From Perkinsus olseni (taxonomy: Eukaryota; Perkinsozoa; Perkinsida; Perkinsidae), in the NCBI GenBank assembly GCA_013115135.1, contig JABANP010000904.1:1-12646 (forward strand): 12,646 nt of DNA, written 5' to 3'. A model generated the notes under the pieces. The model saw only the letters and a program-made list of their open reading frames with translations, made no database searches and was not told where the DNA came from. Shown in pieces: positions 1-7,678 of the stretch. Position 1 is the stretch's first letter, and every line of letters begins with the position of its first letter. The position numbers and the translations under genes are program-made.

Positions 1-1267
1 CGCTTCCGTAAGCGACGACTGCATCTTAGGGTGAAGCATGACATGAGCAAAGTGGCTTAGACGATGAAAGATGACAGAACACACTGGCCTTCCACCACAC
101 CAGCCATATGGACTCGCCATTAACAAGTATGATAAATGGAAAACGAACATAGGCCGAAGATCAGGAGAGCTCCGTGGCACGCGTGCACCGTCAGTAAGGT
201 CTAATACAACCGTGTGTTCGCTAGCTTCGTCATACTAACCTCCCGATATCAACACGAATTCTCTCAACCTACTCCTCAGCACCATCTCTCGTTCACTATC
301 AGCTCGATAAAAAAACAAGCTAGTGCACGCCCGCAACTCACCAAAGTGGTTTAACAACTCCTTAAAGCGGCCCCCCTCCCCAGCAGTCTCTTGAAGGTTC
401 AGGTTGTTCCGGAGCAGCGCCGAGATACAAAACGAAGCCTTCCCCGCCAAGGGAGTCTCGCCACTCCGAACAGAATCATACAGCGTCTTAAACCTATCAA
501 AAAACCCTCAGCAGCAGCTCCGCAGAATCGGCAAACCTACATCACGTCGAGTGCCCGGGGGAACTCCTCCAGTAGAGTTGACTGCACCGCTTCGTTGTTG
601 CTCAGGGCAGTTCCCAACACCCAGCCCGCCGCCGTCCGCTCCTGCAGAGTCACAGTCTCAGAGCGATGATGGTTTCACGCTGGTCACCTCGGTAGTAGCA
701 TTCTTTTCATCACCGTTGAAGAGATGAAACAAGGGCCTCAGGCCACCCATGGTGTTGAGGTTGACAGCGTTATCGACTTGCGAGACGAAGTCCACCAGTT
801 GCTCCAGCAAGTCCACACGCTGCTCGGCCGTTTGATTCACTGGACGTTCAACCTGAGCGAAGCGCGATGATCTGAAGGCCATCAGTACCGCACGCTCACC
901 AAAACTTGAGTGACGATAGTCTGCATGACCGTAGCCGGGTCTGTCATGAAGTCACGAATAAAGTCCTCGCCGAAGACGTCCGCTATGGTCTTGCCCGACT
1001 TCTTGTACTCTTCCGCGAGCTGAAAGTTCAACTGTCACCAACAGCCCGCTTTCGAAAAGATACCTCTTTCATCCGAGCTGGATCGGAGTACCGGATAGAC
1101 GCATGCAGGAGATCTTCCAGACCCTCAGAGTCCTTGCCCTGCTGCAGAGGGACGCCGGACTCCTCTTCCTCGTCTCCTTCGACGGGGACCAGCTGTAGAC
1201 CTCCGGTCTCCGCATGACAGAGTGCCAACAGGGAGACCAATAAAAGTAGTATATAGTGAGTTCGCAT
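1..1267 (-). CDS. SIL1: SIL1/Fes1-type Hsp70 nucleotide-exchange factor, ER-targeted, 3' end beyond window
   Basis: Members of this armadillo-repeat family eject ADP from Hsp70; SIL1 does so for BiP in the ER lumen. Exons on the minus strand: 1267-1064, 1019-900, 852-688, 641-546, 486-342, 287-240 and 200 to the edge. The six introns are 39-59 nt and all phases fit. The start Met leads a signal peptide (HYILLLLVSLLALCHA, residues 4-19) and an acidic linker. The family-like core follows: LEDLLHASIRYSDP (about 50-63), VDNAVNLNTMGGLRPLF (about 135-151, typical of the Fes1/HspBP1 armadillo start), AGWVLGTALSNNEAVQ (about 168-183) and FCISALLRNN. A likely 5' acceptor (TTGCCTAGCAG) lies 12 nt before the ATG, and the kinase stop is 167 nt upstream. 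The acceptor before residue 196 is AAG, chosen because only it keeps phase. The last exon is stop-free to the window edge (about 326 residues in total) but does not resemble the family, so its boundaries are weak. The ER retention signal, if present, lies outside. Confidence 0.8.
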
Positions 1268-1434
1268 GAGGGGGAACTGCTAGGCAACCGAGGTCAACAC
1301 GGAATGAAAGATTCCCCAACGCAAGCCAACAGAAACTGCAATGAATTGACGTGACAGTCGGTGCTCTTAGCGCTCAGAGACGTGGCGATTGTAGCATGTA
1401 CAGCATGATGCATGAGGAGAGGAGGAGAGGGCAG

Positions 1435-2398
1435 TCACTCGCCGTTCTTGAGGATTCTCAGCGCCACACCAGCAGTGACGCGGCGCTCCGGGCGATAGCA
1501 CAGTAGTCGAAGCAGGACCGTCTTCAGCGGGGGCTTCAGGAACGCTCGACTTTTCCACGATCGCGTGCTGCTCTTGAATATAAACCTAGCGGGCATGTGG
1601 TTCGAAAGAAGGTTATGACGACTTGCCCGCTGCCATCTTCGTCCTCGGTCACCGCAATGGTAGCGTTACACAGAGCCCGAGCTTCCTGGTCAACGACGCT
1701 AGCGGGGATAAGCGGTGCGGCGAAGGCGAGGTCGTGCCTGTTATCAGCCTGGGGGAGTACGGGAGGACTTCACTCACACACAGAACGCTGCCGCAGGAGA
1801 ACATGTCGGCCTTCAGCCAGTCGACCTTTCGAGCTCTTCTGGAACACCTCGGGAGCTGCATAGCCGATCGTTCCGCATCGCTCCTGTGCTGACCGAGCGT
1901 CGGTGAGCTTCAGCGCGTATCCAAGGTCGCAGAAGGTCAAGGACGGAAGAGGTCCGAGTGATTTTAGGAGAAGATTCTCCGGTTTGATATCCCGGTGAGC
2001 GATCTCCAGGGCATGGATGGCTTCCACTGCCTTCAACAGCGAAACCAGCAAGGAGCCGATCGTCCTTTCGTGAAGACCCTGATTGTGATGCGTTATAAAA
2101 GCATGCAGATCGCCATGGACCATCAGATCGGTGACCAGAAAGTGACGACGGTTTACTCGACATACTCCTCTGTACTCAACCACAGACTCAGGCAAGGCTT
2201 TGGCGAGTAAGGCGTGGATCTCCATTTCGCGGCGCAGTCGTTCAAGGTCGTCTTCTCTTGACGAAAAATGCAGGGCCTGGCCGTCCTCGAGAACCTGTAG
2301 AGTCGCTTCCGGCAGGAGGACTCTCTCCGGCTCACCTTGTGCATGAGGACCCTGCTGGCGGCGAGGATAGCACCACAGGAGACGAAAAGCCTCGCCAT
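1435..2398 (-). CDS. Protein kinase (Ser/Thr-type catalytic core) with a one-base frame break
   Basis: Phosphotransferase domain. Exons: up to 2336, 2294-1778 (containing the break), 1748-1623 and 1572-1435; introns 41, 29 and 50 nt. Visible motifs are a candidate beta3 lysine in VLMHKVL spanning the first splice junction, the alphaC glutamate in LRREMEIH, the catalytic loop HRDIKPENLL (HRD at 1989-1997), DLG in place of DFG (1920-1928), GTIGYAAPE (APE at 1848-1856), KADMFSCG (DMF at 1799-1807) and subdomain XI YRPERRVTAGVAL before the stop at 1435-1437. The glycine-rich loop is not recognisable. Between APE and KADMFSCG the frame shifts by one base near 1825-1829, so the model is not one clean reading frame (see findings). 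The ATG at 2398 is the first in-frame Met; the frame stays open upstream to 2533, just after a TAG that could be an acceptor, so a longer N-terminus is possible. The C-lobe between 1778 and 1573 is only loosely kinase-like. Substrate unknown. Confidence 0.72.
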
Positions 2399-2533
2399 GT
2401 CAATCGCACTGAGTGCCGAGTCACAGCGCAGAACCCACTCCCCAAGCTGGATTTGGTCAGGAGTAAGGAAGGCGAGGTCTAAGGGGACGGAGAAAGCATT
2501 CGGTCGGCCAAGCACGAGGGGGAGCCGCAACAA

Positions 2534-2896
2534 CTACTTTTTCGATAACGGACGGTTTTCAGGTGCTTTTCATGAGCATTGGAGCGATCTTATTTATCCG
2601 CAGAGAAAAAGTTGATATGAATTAGTGAGAGTTGATATATAGTGGTTCTCCATCACTGGTTGGATCCGATTCAATCGTTCTCAGACAAAAAGCCGGCCAT
2701 CACAGGAAAAAGTTCCCCTCAGCTCCGTGTGCAAAAAAGCTGGTCGAAAACTACGTCAACTTTGCGTCCTGGATCGAGACGGACTTGATGATGATCATCA
2801 TGCTCGTCTCGAAAAACATTCAGGCTCTCTTCACTCAGTATACGCAGTCTGCAGCAACTGGCGCGGGAAACCACGCCGAAAGAGAGCATATCAACG
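2534..2896. other. Intergenic stretch between the kinase and the small unknown gene
   Basis: About 360 nt with no gene I can support. Frames on both strands stay open for 70-90 codons, but they lack splice or family support. A 34-nt AT-rich patch lies near 2608-2645. The 3' flank of the small unknown gene (2850-2896) is included. Confidence 0.4.
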
Positions 2897-3396
2897 CTAC
2901 AGAGAGTCCCTGACTGAGCAAATCGGCAAGAGTCCAAGCTGGAACTGGCGTCGTTGGACTATAAACTCATACGCACATCCGCCGAAAGCACCACTGGGGC
3001 CACCTCGTGTTGGTAGAGGGATAGCCATCTGCACTGTGTCACGATCATCTCCGACCACCAGGAAGACATCGCCATTCTCGCGGAGGAGTCTGAGGCAGCA
3101 GCATGTCGACCTGATTTCTGCTCATGATCAGTGTGAATATTCGGATAGTAGCAATTAGTGATTTCACACTAGACACCAAGTGAAAGTGACAGAATAGGTG
3201 GATGAAATTGATAACAATAATGTTAACAGACTAGCAATGTGCATCCCACTCAGGGCAGTTTTTCTGGGAAGAGCGGGTGGAGTGGTACTTACCTCAAGGA
3301 CGGTGGATCCTGTCTGCTGTACAGCAATCCCTTCAAGGTAGCCCTTCTGATGGTGATGATCGTTGGGATGAAGTCAGGCATCTCTTCGTCAGGCAT
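2897..3396 (-). CDS. Small two-exon gene, unknown function (about 98 aa)
   Basis: I do not recognise this protein. Exon 1 (3396-3293) begins MPDEEMPDFIPTIITIRR and ends at a strong donor, GTAAGTACC. Exon 2 (3089-2897) follows acceptor CTGCTGCCTCAG. The phase-2 junction restores an Arg and the frame runs to TAG at 2897-2899. Exon 2 contains NGDVFLVVGDDRDTVQMAIP, a short Gly-rich turn and YEFIVQRRQFQLGLLPI, suggesting a small beta-rich domain. There is no signal peptide, membrane segment or Cys cluster. An in-frame TGA 18 nt before the ATG, with no AG between, supports this start. The intron is 203 nt, longer than most here. The 3' end is the source of the nearby 44-nt tandem array and of a decayed copy at 3833-3990. 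Support is the matching splice phase, good splice sites and protein-like composition; there is no homology evidence. Confidence 0.55.
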
Positions 3397-3700
3397 GAGA
3401 AACGATCCGGATGTTCAACAGACTGCCTCTTCCGAGCTTCAAGAGGAGCACTCCCAGGATCGTCTTTCACACGTCAAATTGAATTGAGACACAGAAGAGG
3501 CAGCAGCAGCAGCCTATAAAAAATCCCGATGTTTGCTAGAACTCCTGTACGGAGCGAAGCACTGCTACCGACTACTTCAATCACGGTGTTCAAGAAAAGA
3601 ATCTTTCTTCCACATGTGAGTGGCAAGTCCAGAAGCTCTGAAACCGAAGCTTCTCTGTTCGAGTGCATGTTCAGTGTTGATGAACTGTCTGATTGGACTG
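3397..3700. other. Upstream region of the small unknown gene
   Basis: No gene seen. On the minus strand GGAAGAGGCAG at about 3425-3435 could act as an acceptor for the 5' UTR of the small gene. Part of this stretch (about 3402-3470) resembles 8830-8895, described under findings. A short CAG run (3501-3512) is present. Confidence 0.35.
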
Positions 3701-3872
3701 CATATTAACACTACAGAGAGTCCCCGACTGAGCACATCGCACTGCATATCAACGCTACAGAGAGTCCCCGACTGAGCACATCGCACTGCATATCAACGCT
3801 ACAGAGAGTCCCCGACTGAGCACATCGCACTGCATATCAACGCTACAGAGAGTCCCCGACTGAGCACATCGG
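3701..3872. repeat. 44-nt tandem repeat, four copies
   Basis: Copies start at 3701, 3745, 3789 and 3833, exactly 44 nt apart. Copies 2 and 3 are identical; copy 1 has two substitutions (catattaacac for catatcaacgc). Copy 4 departs after its first 39 nt or so and runs into a longer block resembling 2888-2990. Each unit contains the minus-strand sequence GACTCTCTGTAG, the last codons and stop of the small gene ending at 2897. The unit is not a multiple of three, so it does not encode a protein repeat. Confidence 0.95.
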
Positions 3873-3990
3873 CAAGAGTCTAACTAGGCCGGAACCACCG
3901 GCGTTGGGCTATAAACTCACGCACACCTTCTCCGATGAGCCTATCGAACCCAAGCTGGGATCGTGCGTGTGTCATTTTGAAGTCCAACAA
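3833..3990 (-). pseudogene. Decayed copy of the 3' end of the small unknown gene
   Basis: The minus-strand sequence aligns with exon 2 of the gene at 2897-3396. Shared pieces include GAGTTTATAG followed by CCCAACGCC (against TCCAACGAC), GACTCTTGCCGAT, and the terminal segment with the stop codon and GTTGATATG. The copy has a two-base loss before GAGTTTATAG and an in-frame TAG in the middle of the matching stretch, so it cannot encode the same protein. Similarity fades beyond about 3945, and no copy of exon 1 was found. It abuts the 44-nt array, which has multiplied its outer end. Confidence 0.65.
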
Positions 3991-4596
3991 CGTCGCCGGC
4001 TTAGTCAGACCCAATGGTGATGTGCTAGCACCCCTAAGATGCGCTCTGTGATAAGTTATTCAGTCACCCCGAATGCGAACACAACCAGCAGAAGGAACGG
4101 GTCAGACCAATGGTCTGAGACCATATCAACATCCTAACTCATTTTTTATTCGATCGTTGCTAAGCATTTCGAACTCAAGCGGTAAATGGTTAATGGAATC
4201 CAGAGATCGCGCGTACTGTACAACAACACTGATACAGTCATCAACTAGCGTCAGGCCAAGCTTAGGTTCCATAGTTCTGCACTTGCACTGCTGCACTGGT
4301 CAACGGGTACTGCAACAGAAGCACTCGACTCGAACACAAGACCGGCTGGTGATGGTAAAAGGCTCAGAGATTGTTGTGGTTGTTGTTGTTGTTGTTGTTA
4401 AGATTGTTAAGCAATGGTCATCAGTAAATTGAAGGACAATCGCTCTCCATCGGTTACGAAGTCAATGTGATAACCAACACTATGGCTCATCCTTCTATAA
4501 TGTACAAGCTACGATGACTGTGTGATGAGGGATGGGCAGGGAAAGGCTCAGAGTCAACAATGAGGGCAGCATGACGAAAATGAGGGACAACGGAAT
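3991..4596. other. Intergenic stretch left of the RNA-binding gene's stop codon
   Basis: About 600 nt in which I see no gene. It contains a short GTT microsatellite, a 17-nt palindrome (4102-4118), a local near-duplicate of gtcagacc-aatggt (about 4005-4017 and 4101-4114) and a repeated aaaggctcagag (about 4358 and 4541). An open plus-strand frame at 4073-4432 ends in a valine run that is simply the GTT repeat, so it is not called. Confidence 0.5.
4371..4400. repeat. GTT/AAC trinucleotide microsatellite
   Basis: An almost pure run of GTT units, with one interruption (GGT) near its left end. It lies in intergenic DNA, about 200 nt past the stop codon of the RNA-binding gene. Confidence 0.9.
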
Positions 4597-7275
4597 TCAC
4601 TGCGACTGCTGATCTTGGCTTGATTCCCCTTGCGAATCTTTCTCAGGATGCCTGTTCTCGAACGGGTGGACCTGATGAGTTCGGAAAGGTGCGGTATGAC
4701 CAATCAGATGAGGACGAAAAATTACCGTGATTTCAACATCGGCAACCATGTGAACAGGTCCATCAGCCAGGATTCGCTGCACAGACTCCGAGTCCGCCAT
4801 CAGAACGAAACCGAGGGAGGCTGGGCGGGAGCGAGTTCTCCTGAGAGACACCGAATCCGGTTCATGCAACCGACACTTGAGCACCTTACGTAGTGTCATT
4901 GGGCCCGGGTTGCAACTGTCTCGAATGCGCCACCAGAACCTTTCGAACCTGAAAAAATACAAAAGTGAAATCACAAATGAGCGGAGCGAAGCTGATGACG
5001 ATGATCACCTGTCCATATTCCTCAAAGTACTCCCTCAGAAAGACGGGTGACTTGAATCCAAATTTGTGGATACGTCGAACGATAAAGATACAATTCTCAT
5101 CCTCCTCATCGAGCTCTTGCAAGAGGGTTCTGCAAAGTGCAAGCTTCGACCTAAGATACCCTGGAGCTCCGCCCACCTCAGAGTCTTGCCAGGCCCCTCA
5201 TGAGCCGCAGCTCCTTGCTGCTGCGAGATCTGCTGCTGCTGCTGCTGTTGTTGCTTATGGTGGTGATGTCGACCACCCCGATGATACCCATCATCACGCT
5301 GTGGCTGTTGCGGGCGCTCCGGGGTAGAGTAAGCGTTCCCTCGGGCACCGTCGACGCGATGGCCCCTCTCGGGCTGCCTCCGATACGCCGCCTCCTGCTG
5401 CTGCTCCGCTCCGCTGTTGTTGTAGTTGCCACCCCGAGCGCTGTCGCCTGTACTGGGCGGGCCAGGCTTATTATGACGGATGTCCGCGTAGCACAGGTTG
5501 TCAGGATCAACCTAAGATCCGCGTGCCGGAGTGGGAATCCCCGACCTCTCTTACATTCTCCGCGTCCCGCACAAAGTAGCCGACTGGCGGCAAGATCATA
5601 TTCCCGGAGGACTCCCTCTGCAGGACCATCGGAGGGGCTGAGAGAGAGAAGGACAGCTAGAGGTGTCAGAAAGTCCAAACACCACTAAGAAGTTGAGGTA
5701 GAGGGGTGAATTGTTTCCTATATTTACTATGAATATTTATCGTAATATCTACAAAGACCACTCGATAGATTTACTATCGATACGCGTCGGGCGCGCGACA
5801 TCAACCGGTATGAGGTAGAGGCCCCAGCAACGTTAAAATTATCGTCGTGGCCCACGACGAACAATCAAGGAAATACTATACATAAACCACCATCATATTC
5901 AACCTATTTATATATACCATAGAATGAGTTATTCACACTCCTAGAGATTTCTTGCTACCCCCGATACGGTTGCCATTCCGTCCCGTCCGTGGATGGCATC
6001 GCTCAGTAAAAGACAACCGTCCACCCGCTTCCAGGGAAGGCGACCATCGGCCCAGCCCCTGAGTATTACCCATATTCATCGGAGACATCTGTACTGGATT
6101 GAGCATAGGAGACTGAGGGACTCCACCGTCAGAAGACATAGAGCGTACGCTGCTCGTCGGAGAGCCACCACCCCTCATCATAGCTGGGTTGCCCAGGTAG
6201 GCTCCGTAGTAGGCCGCAGCCACTGGTGACGGGGACGGATAACCCTATCGGAGAAATCAGAATCATCAAGACAGTCTTTACAAGCATACAGTCCAGCGCA
6301 GGAGAAATGTCCACAGCTGATCCCAGCCATTGAATAGCGGAGCGAGACCGGGTGGATCAGATCATAAATTGGCAGTGCTCGGTCAGTGTGAGTAACACGA
6401 GACAGACCCCCGCTGCGTTTCGCTTATACCGGGCTTATCATCGATTACTTGTTTCAAATCCTTGGCGATCCTGGCCAAGGCACCACCGGGAGAAGGGTTG
6501 AATTCGCGATTGATTGGGATCACCGTGTGACTTGAAAAGATACGGAGATCTTTTTTCTTTGGAGTGCGCCATGAAATTTATCCGCAGCCTAGCGAAACGG
6601 GAAATGACGAATCAAAGTAATAATTTTCATAATTATACTATACCAGCCGACCCTCCTGTATTACGTAGGAATGCTGTTGTTGTTGCTGTTGTTGCGGGAT
6701 AGCTCCGTAGGGTAGCTGATACACAGGAGCGTAGTCTCCCATCGCAGGCTGCTGCTGAGGTTGGGAGGGGTAGCTTCCAGGGGCCTGAAGCCAGTAAGTC
6801 CCGCATCACACGAACTCACAGCGACTTCGAAAAGGTGATTCCGACGAGTCCTACAGGTTGGGACGGCGGAGAAGGGTAAGGTGGTCCCACTCCAGTATAA
6901 ACTGGTGATTGCAGTGGCGGGCCGTAGCTCTGTGGCTGAAGCACCAATGCTAGAAAAGCCCTCGCGATCGATTCCCGAAACTTACATATCCGATAGGGGC
7001 GAAGCTGCCAACTGAGCGTACCGAGCCAGCCGGAGACTGAAGACACGCACGCCATCGTCTCCATGCCCCACTCCCTGTATTACCTGAGGAGCCATTTGAG
7101 GCGTCCCCGGTGGTGCTGGCTGATACATGGTCTGGTAGTACGCTACCGGAGTCCCTGGCTGAGACATGGGCGTCCCGGGCTGAGGCGACACCTGACGGTT
7201 CTCGCAGGATCCTATTGGCAGCCGCTCTTGCTGCTGCTGCTGTTGATTCGGGTATGCGTTATTGTTGGCATACAT
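4597..7275 (-). CDS. Q/P-rich RNA-binding protein with a C-terminal RRM-like domain (11 exons, 468 aa)
   Basis: Likely binds RNA. Exons: 7275-7084, 7036-6986, 6935-6855, 6784-6665, 6244-6070, 5637-5555, 5511-5177, 5129-5009, 4948-4890, 4840-4726, 4671-4597. All junctions keep phase and use GT-AG. Residues 1-148 are low complexity with Q6 and Q7 tracts and PGTP repeats; 149-206 contain SPTSSVRSMSSDGG and a Met/Pro-rich end; 216-240 include ILPPVGYFVRDAEN. Residues 247-340 are Arg/Gly/Gln-rich, with an HHHH run and a Q6. The domain at about 359-448 reads CIFIVRRIHKFGFKS, then FLREYFEEYGQVRKVLVAHS, LGFVLMADSESVQRIL and VEITVHPFENR. This is the beta-alpha-beta order of an RRM, in a variant I recall from dinoflagellate and Perkinsus proteins. 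The ATG at 7275 follows a possible 5' acceptor at 7338. Introns are 43-70 nt except two of 420 and 432 nt. Confidence 0.85.
5638..6069 (-). other. 432-nt intron of the RNA-binding gene with two hairpins
   Basis: Donor GTAATACTC follows ATG AAT ATG G; acceptor CTCTCTCTCAG precedes CCCCTCCG. The phase-1 join makes Ala. It is some eight times longer than most introns here and includes an AT-rich core with hairpin arms at 5762-5780 and 5842-5860. Its 3' end carries the 23-nt sequence that also precedes the start of the gene. A second in-phase donor (GTGGACGG, near 6014-6021) would add 16 codons to the preceding exon. Confidence 0.7.
5649..5671 (-). repeat. 23-nt direct repeat, intron copy
   Basis: Identical to 7341-7363. 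On the minus strand it begins TTCTGACACC and ends AGCTGTCCTT, directly upstream of CTCTCTCTCAG, the acceptor of the exon starting at 5637. CTGAC resembles a branch-site motif. Confidence 0.9.
6245..6664 (-). other. 420-nt intron of the RNA-binding gene, possibly hiding an exon
   Basis: Donor GTAATACAGGAGG follows the Q-rich exon ending HSY; acceptor CCGATAG precedes GGTTATCCG, phase 0. It includes a stop-free minus-strand stretch (about 6383-6571). Part of this could be spliced in as 6556-6449 (36 codons), described separately. Confidence 0.65.
6449..6556 (-). CDS. Candidate extra exon of the RNA-binding gene (36 codons)
   Basis: Within the 420-nt intron, acceptor CTCCAAAG and donor GTAATCGATG bound 108 nt, in phase 0 with both neighbouring exons. 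The product includes SSHTVIPINREFNPSPGG and ALARIAKDLKQ, which looks more like folded protein than translated intron. Skipping it also leaves the frame intact, so it could be constitutive, alternative or absent. The acceptor is AAG with a weak pyrimidine tract. I cannot match the peptide to a family. Confidence 0.35.
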
Positions 7276-7340
7276 TGTATTATAGTTGAGGTTAGTAGTA
7301 AAGTAAATGAGCCTTTACGACAACAAAAAGAGGAAAACTA

Positions 7341-7363
7341 AAGGACAGCTAGAGGTGTCAGAA
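7341..7363 (-). repeat. 23-nt direct repeat, 5'-leader copy
   Basis: Identical to 5649-5671. On the minus strand it is followed at once by TAG (7338-7340), a plausible splice acceptor 62 nt upstream of the ATG at 7275. This could be the acceptor for a leader exon or for trans-spliced leader addition. Confidence 0.9.
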
Positions 7364-7678
7364 TCCTGAATATGAGCCTTCCTTGTCCAACTCAACACTC
7401 TACGACAATTGAAGACTACGATAAGTACCATGTCACGCCGGTACGACATGAAAACAGCGAGCCCAGGGAAACTCTACTGGAAACAGACGCAGATGGCCAA
7501 GGCACAGACGGTAGGGGATCCCGGGGAGAGAGAACCGCCCAAACGACTGCGGGGTGGCGCGAAATAGAGATGCGCTAGAGTCCAGAGTCTTGAGGGAAGC
7601 TGAAGCTTAGACAAACGGAAAAAGCGCGAAGGATGACGGCTCCAGCGCATTCCGTGACAGCGAAACACCATTCAGTAC
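7364..7678. other. Stretch between the UbiA fragment and the RNA-binding gene
   Basis: No supported gene. A plus-strand frame of 68 codons (7372-7578) and a minus-strand frame overlap here without family resemblance. On the minus strand several AG acceptors follow pyrimidine runs (for example CACCCCGCAG near 7547), but none continues the UbiA domain. Confidence 0.4.

Noticed and set aside
1367..1558. A 63-codon minus frame as a separate gene
   Set aside because: The kinase subdomain XI sequence lies in another frame of the same DNA and explains it.
2727..3158. A 143-codon plus-strand frame
   Set aside because: It runs antisense to exon 2 and part of the intron of the small gene, and across the dispersed repeat.
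4073..4432. A 119-codon plus frame ending in a valine run
   Set aside because: The run is the GTT microsatellite; there are no domain features or splice support.
5200..5688. A 162-codon plus-strand frame rich in Leu and Val
   Set aside because: It is the antisense of the CAG-rich exon of the RNA-binding gene, whose minus-strand model has matching splice phases.
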